From: Thermoanaerobaculum sp. | GTDB taxonomy: Bacteria > Acidobacteriota > Thermoanaerobaculia > Multivoradales > UBA5704 | DNA length: 60,854 bases | Assembly (NCBI GenBank): GCA_021154885.1 | Contig: JAJKHS010000048.1 | Coordinates: forward strand, 1-60,854 | Direction of reading: 5' to 3' | Shown here: in pieces, positions 25,301 to 33,209 of the stretch | Layout of the letters: every line of letters begins with the position of its first letter | How positions within the stretch are numbered: position 1 is the stretch's first letter | Made by a program: the position numbers and the translations under genes | Notes under the pieces: model-generated | What the model saw: the letters and a program-made list of their open reading frames with translations, nothing else | Told to the model about the DNA's origin: nothing | The model's database searches: none

Positions 25301-25864
25301 GACCCGCGCGTTCTCGATGGGCAGGCCCTCGCGGACGACGTCGTAGTCCACGAACCAGACATGGCCGGCCGGCTGGCCCGAGCGTCCCGGGTTGAGGACG
25401 AGGGTGGTGGGGTCGATGCCCAGGAGGGGCGTCACCCGCGGCAGGTAGTTGCGGGCGATGGCGTCGACCACCGAAACGTCAGGCTTGGCGCGGCCGCCCA
25501 GGAAGCTGGCGATGTTGGAGTTGGTGAGGGAGTTGCCGCGTCCCGGCACCCAGGCGATATTGCCGCCTTCGGCGAAGGCGATCAGGCCGGAGCGGTGGTC
25601 CACCGTGGCCTTCCAGGTGGGATTGGCGCCGAGGAGGAACGCCGCCCAGCCGTTCTGCAGGTTCGAGCTGACGAGGCTCTGGACGTTGTCCAGGGGCTCG
25701 ACCGGCTGCGACGGCAGCAGCTTGTCATGGGTGAAGGCCAGCGACGACAGGACGTCGTTGCCCTGCTTGGCGACCTGGGCCGTGGCCGGGATCGCGACGA
25801 CGACGCTCAACAGCAGGAACAGCGTGAGGCGCACCGACAGAGGAACACGAGATTTTGCCATCAT
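22331..25864 (-). CDS. secreted zinc metalloprotease (FTP/M36-like) with FN3 domains and C-terminal jelly-roll-like domain
   Basis: A signal peptide (LTLFLLLSVVVAIPATAQ) is followed by a propeptide with FTP/PepSY features (WFVDYDVVREGLPIENARVV, ARVDAATGEVLHF) and then the catalytic domain. GVSLHEFGHGIDQND near residue 473 is the HExxH zinc site, and E in GGTGESYGDTTA is the probable third ligand. The N-terminal prodomain would be removed on activation outside the cell. After the protease come three FN3-like domains (~690-960; the last two are the CTPPAAPTG type) and the same ~205-residue C-terminal domain (NNFDAATGLSDW to DDVTV) found in the BNR protein at 15670. AGGAGGGGGG lies 13 bases before the ATG. 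It is the first gene of the secreted-protein cluster. Confidence 0.88.
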   Translation of the reverse strand: MMAKSRVPLSVRLTLFLLLSVVVAIPATAQVAKQGNDVLSSLAFTHDKLLPSQPVEPLDNVQSLVSSNLQNGWAAFLLGANPTWKATVDHRSGLIAFAEGGNIAWVPGRGNSLTNSNIASFLGGRAKPDVSVVDAIARNYLPRVTPLLGIDPTTLVLNPGRSGQPAGHVWFVDYDVVREGLPIENARVVFRVNNGNLIQFGTENVPSPGAVVPPTTLTRDQALAVVSKFVGGFNVADSFRDNGSLHLLPANVPNNGFAEGFKFGQGRGIAKVWQFIFHRDGVMGTWLARVDAATGEVLHFADVNEYVSAQVSGGTYLNSPTTGSEVVRPTPFANVSSGGFNNSGGVYNFTSGTVTSTLAGQFVKITDTCGAISQASDASGNIVFGTSTGTDCTTPGHGGAGNTHASREQFYQVNRIKEVVKGWLPANTWLTQQLTVNVNLNQTCNAYWNGSTLNFFKSGGGCANTGEIAGVSLHEFGHGIDQNDGTGTAPEGGTGESYGDTTAIIALHNSCLGAGFLSSNCGGYGDACTACTGVRDADFAKHASNTPATVANFTQVRCPAGSGPCGKEVHCESYVPTEAIWDFANRDLPGAGTGPAWTTLDRLWYLSRNTATSAFTCNHAGTPFTSNGCGTGNWWKVMRAVDDDDGNLTNGTPHGGALFAAFNRHGIACTTDAGASTSFAGCAAPATPTLSITAGSNSASLSWTASGSAVYDVFRNELGCNAGFTKISTGQTATTLSDAVLSNGLTYFYQVTAFPTGNEACASAPSTCISVTPTPITCTPPAAPTGLTSSGTTQTGTTISWTASTGATLYKILRSTTSGGPYTQVGTSATTSFADSGLTCGTNFFYVVVASNGTCDSGNSAQLTVTTAACPTCTPPAAPTGVTTSATTQTSTTVTWTAVSGATEYHVLRSTTSGGPYTLVGTVTGTSFVNTGLTCNTTYFYVVRAATSTTCESANSAQASATTLICTGCTTKTFYTNNFDAATGLSDWSKGTFVTGGSSTDWRGVQACTAHSGANIFRFGGSTCTAAYASNDFTFAQPNGAAGIAIPAGATSTQLSFWHRRSFESGFDGGTLTVSVDGTNYSFVPGTAILSGTTYNGTLSTACPPAGAGGASAFTGASSTFTNTTVNLDAACNVATGTTTGCAGRSVRIGFTAISDCSVTSTGWFLDDVTVTACTTP

Positions 25865-26053
25865 GAGAATGGTCCCCCCTCCTAGGGGAACAGCGAAATG
25901 GGAGGTAACAAACCTCCAGAGTTACCGCACGGGTGGAAAGGACTCTCCCCCCACCCGACAATCACCTGATCAGAACTTCCGTGGCTGCTATACTCGCCCC
26001 CCGATCTGAAGCAGCGGAGTCGTTACGCCTTTTATGCGGCAGGAAAATGCATT

Positions 26054-28222
26054 ATGATGGCTGACATCAGACAAGGTGCTCGCCGAGGCCAAAAGCGATC
26101 CACCTTTTTTCGACCGGCTGCCCTCGCCGGTCTCGCCCTCGGCGCCGCCCTCCTGGCCGCCCTGGTCTCGGCCCGGCCAGCCGCGCCGGAGCCGGGCCAG
26201 CGCACGCCGCCCAACCTGGTCCTCATCACCCTGGATACAACCCGTGCCGACCACCTGGGGGCCTGGGGCTACAAGGACGCGCACACCCCCAATCTCGACG
26301 CCCTGGCGGCCCGCGGCACCCGCTTCGCCCGCTGCGACACCGCGGCCCCCATCACCCTGACCAGCCACGCCACCATCCTCACCGGTCTCTTTCCACCCCA
26401 CCACGGCGTCCGCGACAACGGCACCTTCGTGCTGTCGCCCAAGGTCGAGACGCTCGCCAGGCGCCTGGCGGCCCGCGGCTACGACACGGCGGCGGTGGTC
26501 TCGGCCGTGGTCCTGGCGCGGCGCCAGGGCCTGGACCAGGGATTCCGCATCTACGACGACGACCTGGGAACCGGCTACGCCCAGGGGAGCTTGGTTTCGG
26601 AAAGGACGGCAGAGAGTACCACGGCCGCCGCCCTGAAAACGGTCGCCGGCCTGAAGCCGCCGTTCTTCCTCTGGGTCCACTACTACGACCCCCACGAGGA
26701 GTACCGGCCGCCGACCCGCTTCGCCGACGCCGCCAAGGGACCTCACCGCCTCTACGACGGCGAGATCGCCTTCATGGACGAGCAGATCGGCGAGCTGTTG
26801 AAGAAGCTGCCGGCGGCGACCGACGTGCTGGCGGTGGGGGACCATGGCGAGATGCTGGGCGAGCACGGCGAGACGACCCATGGTCTGCTGCTCTACCGCG
26901 CCGCCCGTCGCGTGCCGCTGATCCTCGCCGGACCGGACGTGCCCCGCGGCCGGGTCAGCGACTGCCTGGTGCGCACCGCCGACGTGACGCCAACGCTCCT
27001 TGGGCTGGCCGGCGCGGCGCCGGTCTCCGGCCTCGACGGCCGCAGCCTGCTGCCGGTATCCGCGGGCGCCACGGGCGCCACGGGCGCCGATTGCTCCCGC
27101 CAGACCTACACCGAGAGCTTCCTCCACTTCTTCGCCTACAAGTGGTACCCGCTGCGGTCGCTCGCCAACGACCGCTTCGTATATCTCAAGGCGCCGAAGA
27201 GCAGCCTCTACGACCTGACGGCGGACCCCGGCGAGAGCCGCGACCTGGCGCCCACGCAGGCGCAGGCGGCGCGCACCTGGGAGGGGAAGCTGGCGGCGTT
27301 CCTGCGCGATCAGGGCGAGAAGCTCGACGCCCCCGTCCGCGCCGAGAACGTGCTCTCCGCGGAGCAGCGCCGCCAGCTCGCCAGCCTCGGCTACCTCGGC
27401 GGCGTCGCCGAGGGACCGGTGACGGGCAGCCTGCCCGACCCGCGGGCCATGGCCGGCCTCGCCAGGGACCTCCACCGCGTGACCCAGAGCGTGCAGGAGG
27501 GGCATTGCGCCGCGGCCCTGCCCGAGCTCCAGGCGATCGTCAAGCAGGACCCCCACAACTTTCCGGCCTTGAGCCTGGCCGGCTTCTGCCTGCGCCAGAC
27601 CGGCCGCACGGAGTCCGCCCTCGCCCTCTTCCAGCGGGCGGCGAACGAGAACGATCTCAACGCCGTGCCGATCGCCGACGCGGCGGGCTGCCTGCTCGAC
27701 CTCGGGAAGAAGCCGGAGGCGGAGCGGGAGTACCGCCGCGCCCTGACCCTCGACCCGGCCCTGGCAGTGGCGGCGACCAACCTGTCGCGCCTGCTGCGCC
27801 AGCGGGGCGACCGCAAAGCGGCGCTGGCGGTGCTCGACACCGCCCTGCGCGCCGGCGCCCACGAGCCCGAGGTCTACCTGGAGCGGGGCATCGCGCGCGC
27901 CGAGAGCGGCAGCCTCGAGCCGGCGCTCCTCGATTTCCACGAAGCCGCGCGGCGCGCCCCCGCCAACCCGGTGCCGCTCGAGAACGCCGCCCGTACCGCC
28001 TACGACCTGCACCGCTTCCGCGAGTCCGCCCAGCTCTACGAGCAGCTCCTGCGCATCGCTGCCAACCGGGCCGACCTGTGGAAGACCACGGGCGCCATCT
28101 ACCTTTATCAGCTCGACGACAAGGAGGCCGCCGTGCGCTGCTTCCGCCACGCCCTCAACCTGGAGTCGGATCCCGGCGAGCGCGGCCGGCTGGAAGGCCT
28201 GGTCAAGGAGCTGGACGGATGA
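26054..28222 (+). CDS. membrane-anchored sulfatase-family hydrolase with TPR domain
   Basis: An N-terminal hydrophobic segment (ALAGLALGAALLAALVSA, residues ~22-40) anchors or exports the protein. The alkaline-phosphatase-superfamily fold begins at NLVLITLDTTRADHLGAWGY (~54-73) with its metal-binding aspartate; other sites are DHGEMLGEHGETTHG and HYYDPHEEY. Where sulfatases have C/S-x-P-x-R, this protein has APITLTSHATILTG, so a threonine nucleophile, as in phosphotransferase relatives, is more likely than formylglycine. Residues ~470-720 are TPR repeats. The pairing of sulfatase and TPR is frequent in Acidobacteriota, but the substrate is unknown. There is no strong ribosome binding site; ATG at 26054 or 26057 is possible. 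Confidence 0.85.
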   Translation: MMADIRQGARRGQKRSTFFRPAALAGLALGAALLAALVSARPAAPEPGQRTPPNLVLITLDTTRADHLGAWGYKDAHTPNLDALAARGTRFARCDTAAPITLTSHATILTGLFPPHHGVRDNGTFVLSPKVETLARRLAARGYDTAAVVSAVVLARRQGLDQGFRIYDDDLGTGYAQGSLVSERTAESTTAAALKTVAGLKPPFFLWVHYYDPHEEYRPPTRFADAAKGPHRLYDGEIAFMDEQIGELLKKLPAATDVLAVGDHGEMLGEHGETTHGLLLYRAARRVPLILAGPDVPRGRVSDCLVRTADVTPTLLGLAGAAPVSGLDGRSLLPVSAGATGATGADCSRQTYTESFLHFFAYKWYPLRSLANDRFVYLKAPKSSLYDLTADPGESRDLAPTQAQAARTWEGKLAAFLRDQGEKLDAPVRAENVLSAEQRRQLASLGYLGGVAEGPVTGSLPDPRAMAGLARDLHRVTQSVQEGHCAAALPELQAIVKQDPHNFPALSLAGFCLRQTGRTESALALFQRAANENDLNAVPIADAAGCLLDLGKKPEAEREYRRALTLDPALAVAATNLSRLLRQRGDRKAALAVLDTALRAGAHEPEVYLERGIARAESGSLEPALLDFHEAARRAPANPVPLENAARTAYDLHRFRESAQLYEQLLRIAANRADLWKTTGAIYLYQLDDKEAAVRCFRHALNLESDPGERGRLEGLVKELDG

Positions 28223-28224
28223 AT

Positions 28225-28311
28225 GCATTTTGGATTTTGGATTTCCGATTTTGGATTGTGGAGGAAGGTGCTGCTGTGCTCTTTCAATCCAAAATCCAAA
28301 ATCCAAAATGC
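28225..28311. repeat. inverted array of TTTTGGA heptamers
   Basis: GCATTTTGGATTTTGGATTT (28225-28244) continuing to 28258 is the inverted copy of 28285-28311, which reads CAATCCAAAATCCAAAATCC and ends in AAAATGC. The arms differ by one heptamer unit. It lies between the sulfatase stop and the next gene and could form a large hairpin. It is low in GC, unlike its neighbours. Confidence 0.75.
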
Positions 28312-28331
28312 AAAATGCGGAGGGTCTTGGA

Positions 28332-29075
28332 TTGAAGGACTTCCTGCGCACGATCACCCTCTTCAAGGACCTGGACGACGAGCAGCTCGGGCGTCTGGCG
28401 GGTCTCCTGGAGGTCGAGCGCCATCCGGCCTACAAGCTGATCTTCCGCGAGGGCGATCCGGTCGATGCCTTCTACATCGTCGAGGAGGGGCTGGTGACCG
28501 TCTTCCGCGATTTGCAGGGGAAGCCCCAGCAGGTGCTGGCGCGTCTGGAGGCGGGCGGCTTCTTCGGCGAGATGGGACTGCTCAACGACAAGGCCCGGCG
28601 CTACGCCTCCGCCCGTACTGCGGCACCCACCGTCCTGCTGCGGGTCGACAAGCCCGACCTCATCGAGCTGGTGCGCGAGAACCCCGCCCTGGAGCTCAAG
28701 TTCCGGGCCGAGGTCATCCGGCGCCACGGCATGAACGTCTCCGCCCTGCTGGGGCTCGCCGGCCAGCGGGACGTGCGCATCCGGCTGGGCGTGCCGGCGG
28801 TCCTCGAGCTGGAGGACGGCGCGAAGCTGTCGGTGACCCTGGAGAACCTCTCCCTGGGCGGCGTCGGCCTCTCCGGCGTGCCGGCGGCCTGGCAGACCGG
28901 GTTCCTCCTCCGCTTCCGCCTCGGCCGGCCCGGCGAGCCGGCCATCCTGGACGTCAACGGCACGGTCACCTGGCGGGAGGGGGACACGGTGGGGATCGCC
29001 TTCGGCCCCGAAGCCGCCGGCGATCCCGTGCTCGTCAACCGCGCCCTGCGGCGGTTCATGGAAGGCCGGCGCTAG
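28332..29075 (+). CDS. cyclic-nucleotide-binding (CAP_ED) plus PilZ domain regulator
   Basis: Residues 1-125 form a cyclic-nucleotide-binding barrel (LFKDLDDEQLGRLAGLLE, FREGDPVDAFYIVEEGLVTV, GGFFGEMGLLNDKARRYASA). Residues ~145-245 form a PilZ domain with an R-rich lead-in (QRDVRIRLGV) and NLSLGGVGLSG, the D/NxSxxG c-di-GMP motif, plus VTWREGDTVGIAF. It may join cAMP/cGMP and c-di-GMP signals, although the RxxxR part of the PilZ site is imperfect. No DNA-binding domain is present. I choose TTG at 28332: GGAGGG (28319-28324) is seven bases upstream and the fold starts here; upstream in-frame codons lie in the heptamer repeat. It is followed after eight bases by the methyltransferase gene. Confidence 0.85.
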   Translation: MKDFLRTITLFKDLDDEQLGRLAGLLEVERHPAYKLIFREGDPVDAFYIVEEGLVTVFRDLQGKPQQVLARLEAGGFFGEMGLLNDKARRYASARTAAPTVLLRVDKPDLIELVRENPALELKFRAEVIRRHGMNVSALLGLAGQRDVRIRLGVPAVLELEDGAKLSVTLENLSLGGVGLSGVPAAWQTGFLLRFRLGRPGEPAILDVNGTVTWREGDTVGIAFGPEAAGDPVLVNRALRRFMEGRR

Positions 29076-29083
29076 GATAAGGC

Positions 29084-30130
29084 ATGAAGCTGGGAGGGAT
29101 TCCCCAGAACCCCGTCGAATGGATCGGAGCGAAGCTGGGCCTGTTGCCGCAGCCGCTCCTGGACACCCACGTCGCAATGCTCCTGGCGCGGGCGGTGATC
29201 GAGGGCACGCGGCTTGGCGTCTTCGACGCCCTGGCGATGGGGCCGCTCACGGCGGCGGAGATCGCCGCCCGCTGCGTCAGCCAGCCGCGGGCCACGCGCA
29301 AGCTCCTGGACGCCCTCGCCGGCTGCGAGTACCTGCGCTTCGAAGCCGGCCGCTACGCCCTGACGCCCCTGGCGCGCAAGTGGCTCCTGGCCGATGCCGA
29401 AGAGTCCTTGCGCGACAAGATGCTGCTCCTCTTCCGCGAGTGGGACTTCATCGCGCGCACCGGCGACTTCGTGCGCACGGGCAAGCCCCTGGACATTCAC
29501 GACTCGATGACCCGGGAGGAGTGGGGGATCTATCAGCGGGGGATGCGGGCCACCGTCTGCACCTGGGCACCCGAGGTGGCGCGGCGGACGCCGGTGCCGA
29601 AGGGAGCGAAGGACCTGCTGGATGTCGGCGGCGCCCACAGCCTCCTCTCGGCGGCGATCTGCCGGCGTCATCCGGGCCTGCGCGCCGTGATCCTGGACCT
29701 GCCGGAGGCGGTCGAGCACGCCGCGCCCCTGCTGGCCCAGGAGGAGATGGGGGACCGCGTCGTCCATCGCGCCGGCAACGCCCTGACCGACGACCTGGGA
29801 ACCGAAGCCTGGGACGTGGTCTTCGTCTCCAACCTCGTCCACCACTTCGATGACGCCACCAACCGCGCCCTGGCAAAGCGGATCGCCCGCGCCCTGCGTC
29901 CCGGAGGAATTTTCGTCATCCAGGAACTCTACCGCCCGAGCTCACCCGACGAGGCGGGCCAGATCGGCGCCCTCCTCGACCTCTACTTCGCCCTCACCAG
30001 TGAGTCCGGCACCTGGTCCTTCGCCGAGATGGCGGACTGGCAGCGCGAGGCGGGCCTCGCGCCGAAGAAGCCGCTCAAGCTCCTGACGGCGCCGGGAACG
30101 GGCCAGCAGTCGGCGGTGAAACGGCGGTAG
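29084..30130 (+). CDS. SAM-dependent O-methyltransferase-like protein
   Basis: The 348-residue protein has the two-part layout of small-molecule O-methyltransferases. An N-terminal winged-helix dimerisation domain (MGPLTAAEIAARCVSQPRAT, then LDALAGCEYLRFEAGRYALT) is followed by a Rossmann domain with the SAM loop DLLDVGGAHSLLSAAI, the acidic strand VILDLPEAVEHA and VVFVSNLVHHFDD. The C-terminal part has RALRPGGIFVIQELYRP. Members methylate phenolic or polyketide hydroxyls, or act on menaquinone-like rings; the substrate cannot be told. It begins eight bases after the CAP_ED-PilZ gene, so the two are probably one transcript. Confidence 0.88.
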   Translation: MKLGGIPQNPVEWIGAKLGLLPQPLLDTHVAMLLARAVIEGTRLGVFDALAMGPLTAAEIAARCVSQPRATRKLLDALAGCEYLRFEAGRYALTPLARKWLLADAEESLRDKMLLLFREWDFIARTGDFVRTGKPLDIHDSMTREEWGIYQRGMRATVCTWAPEVARRTPVPKGAKDLLDVGGAHSLLSAAICRRHPGLRAVILDLPEAVEHAAPLLAQEEMGDRVVHRAGNALTDDLGTEAWDVVFVSNLVHHFDDATNRALAKRIARALRPGGIFVIQELYRPSSPDEAGQIGALLDLYFALTSESGTWSFAEMADWQREAGLAPKKPLKLLTAPGTGQQSAVKRR

Positions 30131-30142
30131 GGGAGCCCTGGG

Positions 30143-30247
30143 TCAGGTCGACCTCATCTCGGCGACGGCGGTGTTGATGACCTCGTCGTCGACGCCCTGG
30201 CGGCGCAGGCTCTCCACCAGCCGTTCGATTCCGGGATACGTTGTCAA
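30143..30247 (-). CDS. candidate small protein, 34 residues
   Basis: A minus-strand frame from TTG at 30247 has AAGGGGG six bases upstream and encodes a plausible amphipathic peptide containing YPGIERLVESLRRQGVDDEV and INTAVAEM. It recalls the start of the small protein at 36784-37005 (YPEIRVALRSRNR, RKAGTPPAEIERF), with a YP-x-I motif and a helix ending before a G-V/T turn. It may be a short relative or a remnant. The TTGACA at the start could instead be read as a -35 box, so the call is weak. Confidence 0.35.
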   Translation of the reverse strand: MTTYPGIERLVESLRRQGVDDEVINTAVAEMRST

Positions 30248-30643
30248 TACGTTCCCCCTTGGTCCCGAGGAAGGAGCGGGACGCGACCGGCTGAGCCCGG
30301 GCCTTCTCCGTATCCGACTACCGCACCTGGTAACGGGAAGATGGTACCGCGGATTGCTCGCGCTGGGGAACCCAATCGGGCTAGAGTTGGAGCAAGGAGA
30401 ACAAGCTTTGGTCGCAGCGCTCGTCGAGACTCGCAGGCTCCTTCGTGCGCGGGGAGTCGACCGCTTATTCCGATCTGGACCCGGTCGTCCTCTACGAGGC
30501 GGGGCGCATCCTCGCGCCGTGCGGGGGACTGCTTTTCGAAGGATATCGATCCGAGGCGCCGCGGGAATGGCGGCGGGTGGAGTAGTCGAAACCGATGCTA
30601 AACCCGCGGCGCGGGCATACGCCGCGGGTCTGCACTAGACCGC
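30248..30643. other. decayed stretch with nucleotidyltransferase remnant
   Basis: No intact gene is visible in these ~400 bases. Frames fit known coding style only in pieces (see 30396-30585). The final part, near 30600-30640, holds an inverted repeat GCGGCG and CGCCGC in GCGGCGCGGGCATACGCCGC, in a position to act as a hairpin near the end of the S74 gene. Confidence 0.4.
30396..30585 (+). pseudogene. nucleotidyltransferase-like remnant
   Basis: One frame reads GEQALVAALVETRR (from ~30396). A second frame, from 30430, reads LAGSFVRGESTAYSDLDPVV and continues to GGLLFEGYRSEAPREW with a stop at 30583-30585. GSFxRGExTxYSDLD is the catalytic signature of MNT-type nucleotidyltransferases, with the two aspartates intact. 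The expected connection between the two pieces needs a frame change, there is no ribosome binding site, and the normal C-terminal half is missing. I read this as a decayed gene. Confidence 0.4.
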
Positions 30644-31735
30644 TCAAGGCGCCTTGGCCGCCTCCGGCTGCCGACCGAGCAGGGACTCCAGCCGCTTGAG
30701 CCGGGCTTCCTGCTCTTCCAGTTGCGCCTTCTGCCTGGCGAGTTGAGCGTCTTGCTCTTCTATTTTTCCGTGCTGCTTCTGCACCTCGTTGAGGAGCATC
30801 GTGTTGATCCAATGGTAGCGCACGGTGAGGGGCTGGCCTTTGTCGTCGTACTGGACCAACTCGGGATAGACCTTCGCCACCTCCTCGGCGATGAGGCCGT
30901 ACTGCTGAAGATGGGAACCGTCGTCGTAGCCGGCCTTGTAGCGGAAGGTCACGGGGCGGAGCTTCATCAGGTCGCGGCTCGCATCACCCATGGTCTCGAC
31001 GTCCTCCTTGAAGCGCAGCGATGAGGTCACGGTGCCCAACTGGCCGGAGGCGTCCACGTACACCGCGACGCCGCTCGCGCTGGTGGCCCCGTTCACTCCC
31101 GCCAGGAACGCCGCCGTCTGGTGATTGACGTCGCCGATGCGAATGGTGTTGGATTCATTGCCCGGAGCCGTGTTGCCGATGTCGATGTTGTAGCTGCCGC
31201 CGGCGATGTTGGTGCCGGCGAGCACTCCGATGCCGATATTGTTGGAGCCGCTGGTGTGGCCTAGCGCGTTCGCGCCCAGCGCCGTGTTGTTGCCGCCGGT
31301 CGTGGTTCCGAATAGCGCCTCATAGCCGACGGCCGTGTTGGCGCTCGCGGTCGTATTGGAATCCAGAGCGTCGGTGCCGACCGCTGTGTTGCTGCTGCCC
31401 GTGGTGTTGGAGGGCAGAGCGCCGGCGCCGATCGCCGTGTTGACGGACCCGGTCGTGTTGGCGTCCAGGGCGAACGTGCCGAGCGCCGTGTTCAAGAACC
31501 CGGAGGTGTTGGACCTGCAGGCGTCGAAGCCGACCGCGGTATTGAAGAACCCGGAGGTATTGGAGGATAGGGCGTTGTCTCCGAGCGCGGTGTTGTCGGC
31601 TCCCGTCGAAACGCCGGGATTGCCCGCGCCGGTGCCCAGGTAGGGCTGGGCCTGTGCGGCGTAGGCGGCCAGGAAGAGCACGGTGACGAGGACGAGCGGC
31701 TGACACCAGGAGCGGGTCTTGGTCTGGCGGGACAT
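30644..31735 (-). CDS. secreted YadA-head-like repeat protein with S74 intramolecular chaperone domain
   Basis: A signal peptide (LVLVTVLFLAAYAAQA) precedes about eight ~24-residue repeats of the form NTAxGxxALxSNTTG (residues ~35-205), as in trimeric YadA-type head domains. A connector (NTIRIGDVNHQTAAFLAGVN) and a peptidase-S74 endosialidase-type chaperone follow (SSLRFKEDVETMGDASRDLM, RPVTFRYK, YGLIAEEVAKVYPELV), ending in a coiled coil (EEQDAQLARQKAQLEEQEAR). S74 domains trimerise fibre proteins and then cut themselves off; Ser in SSLRFKED is the probable catalytic residue. Starting at 31735 gives AAGGAG five bases upstream. There is no beta-barrel anchor, so a released trimeric fibre is likely. 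Confidence 0.88.
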   Translation of the reverse strand: MSRQTKTRSWCQPLVLVTVLFLAAYAAQAQPYLGTGAGNPGVSTGADNTALGDNALSSNTSGFFNTAVGFDACRSNTSGFLNTALGTFALDANTTGSVNTAIGAGALPSNTTGSSNTAVGTDALDSNTTASANTAVGYEALFGTTTGGNNTALGANALGHTSGSNNIGIGVLAGTNIAGGSYNIDIGNTAPGNESNTIRIGDVNHQTAAFLAGVNGATSASGVAVYVDASGQLGTVTSSLRFKEDVETMGDASRDLMKLRPVTFRYKAGYDDGSHLQQYGLIAEEVAKVYPELVQYDDKGQPLTVRYHWINTMLLNEVQKQHGKIEEQDAQLARQKAQLEEQEARLKRLESLLGRQPEAAKAP

Positions 31736-31892
31736 GGGATCTCCTTTTCTTGCAAATCTAAATTTGAGAATAAGCTTGGGTGTGCGGCGTGTCAAGCTGC
31801 CGGGGCGCCGTCGCCGTCGTCGTTGACGGCGCGAGACGGGGTATCATGCCGGGCGAGAACGGTACGGACCTTGTCGGTTCGCGAGGTGCGCG

Positions 31893-33164
31893 ATGAGCTC
31901 AGCGTCTGCCAACCCTTCGCAGGCAAGTCCTGCACTGGAGCCGACTCCGGCTCCGGCGCTGAGGCATCCCCTCACCCTGCCGCATTTCCGCAATCTGTGG
32001 CTCGGCGCGACGATCTCGCTGCTCGGCGATCAGTTCTATCTGGTGGCGCTGCCGTGGCTGGTGCTGCAACTGACGGGCTCGAGCCTGGCGCTGGGCACGA
32101 TCCTGATGACCGCAGCGATTCCACGCGCGGCCCTGATGCTGATCGGCGGCGCGGTGACGGACCGCTTCTCGGCGCGGCGCGTGCTGATCACGACGGCGGC
32201 GGTGCGCACGGTGCTCGTCGGCGCGGTGGCGGCGCTGATCTGGCGCGACCTCATCCAACTCTGGCAACTCTATGTGCTGACCTTTGCCTTTGGCGTTGCG
32301 GATGCGTTTTCATTTCCCGCCGGCTCGGCGCTGATTCCGACGCTGGTCCAGCCGCAGCAGCTTCAGCCCGCGAACGCCCTGATGCAGACCTCCACGGTGC
32401 TGGCACAGATGGCCGGGCCGGCGCCGGCGGGCGTGCTGATCAAGAGCTTGGGCATCGCCTCGGCGCTCTTTTTCGACGCGTTGAGCTTCCTCGCCGTGAT
32501 CGCTGCGTTGTTCAGGATTCCCGATCCGCCCAGGGCCCCTGCCGCAGCCGGCGCGCCGGCTCGTCCGAGCATGCTGCACTCCATCGCCGAGGGCCTGCGC
32601 GCGGTACGCAACGATCCGCCGCTGCTGTCGCTGATGATGGTCTTCGCCACCATCAACTTCTGCGTTTCCGGGCCGATTGCCGTGGGTCTGGCTGCCATGG
32701 CGAAATTCCGTTTCGGCTCGGCGGCGGCGTTCGGAACGTTGCTTTCCTGTTTCAGCGGCGGCACGCTGGCGGGAATCGTGCTCGGCGGCACCGTGAAGCG
32801 GCCGCGCAAGCGCGGTCTGCAGTTCATCGTCATGAGCCTGCTGGCCGGTCTCGAGCTGATCGGCATTGGCATCGTGCCGAAGCTCGTCGCGGTGGCGGCG
32901 TTGCTGGCGCTGATGGGCCTGGGCGTCGGATTCGTCAACGTGCAGTTCAGCGCCTGGATGCAGATGCGCGTGGAGCGCGCGCTGCTCGGCCGCGTAATGA
33001 GCGTGCTGATGTTCTCCGCCGTGGGACTGGTACCGGTATCCTACGCCGTCTCCGGCGTGCTGGCGCAATGGAGCCTCCGAGGATTGTTCATTGCAGCGGG
33101 TGCGGTGCTCGCGGCGGCATCGGTTCTCGCGCTGAGCGGCAAGGCTGCCCGCGAAATCGACTGA
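31893..33164 (+). CDS. MFS transporter
   Basis: The 423-residue protein has about twelve hydrophobic segments and typical MFS landmarks: LPHFRNLWLGATISLLGDQF at helix 1, and VTDRFSARRVLI, the loop 2-3 motif (D-R-x-S-x-R-R). A Pro/Ala-rich central loop (PPRAPAAAGAPARPS) separates the two halves. The type resembles enterobactin-exporter (EntS)-like or DHA3-type exporters. The codon use (frequent GCG, GCC mixed with GAC/TTC) looks different from the surrounding genes, hinting at acquisition. It ends 45 bases before a RiPP precursor gene on the other strand and could export its product, but this link is only positional. Confidence 0.88.
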   Translation: MSSASANPSQASPALEPTPAPALRHPLTLPHFRNLWLGATISLLGDQFYLVALPWLVLQLTGSSLALGTILMTAAIPRAALMLIGGAVTDRFSARRVLITTAAVRTVLVGAVAALIWRDLIQLWQLYVLTFAFGVADAFSFPAGSALIPTLVQPQQLQPANALMQTSTVLAQMAGPAPAGVLIKSLGIASALFFDALSFLAVIAALFRIPDPPRAPAAAGAPARPSMLHSIAEGLRAVRNDPPLLSLMMVFATINFCVSGPIAVGLAAMAKFRFGSAAAFGTLLSCFSGGTLAGIVLGGTVKRPRKRGLQFIVMSLLAGLELIGIGIVPKLVAVAALLALMGLGVGFVNVQFSAWMQMRVERALLGRVMSVLMFSAVGLVPVSYAVSGVLAQWSLRGLFIAAGAVLAAASVLALSGKAAREID

Positions 33165-33209
33165 GGGGAGAGCAGACGAGAGCTCCTCGCCTGCCTCCCG
33201 GCTCCTCGT

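Noticed and set aside
25988-28366. Minus-strand open frame of 792 codons
   Set aside because: Antisense to the sulfatase-TPR gene, which has clear catalytic and TPR motifs.
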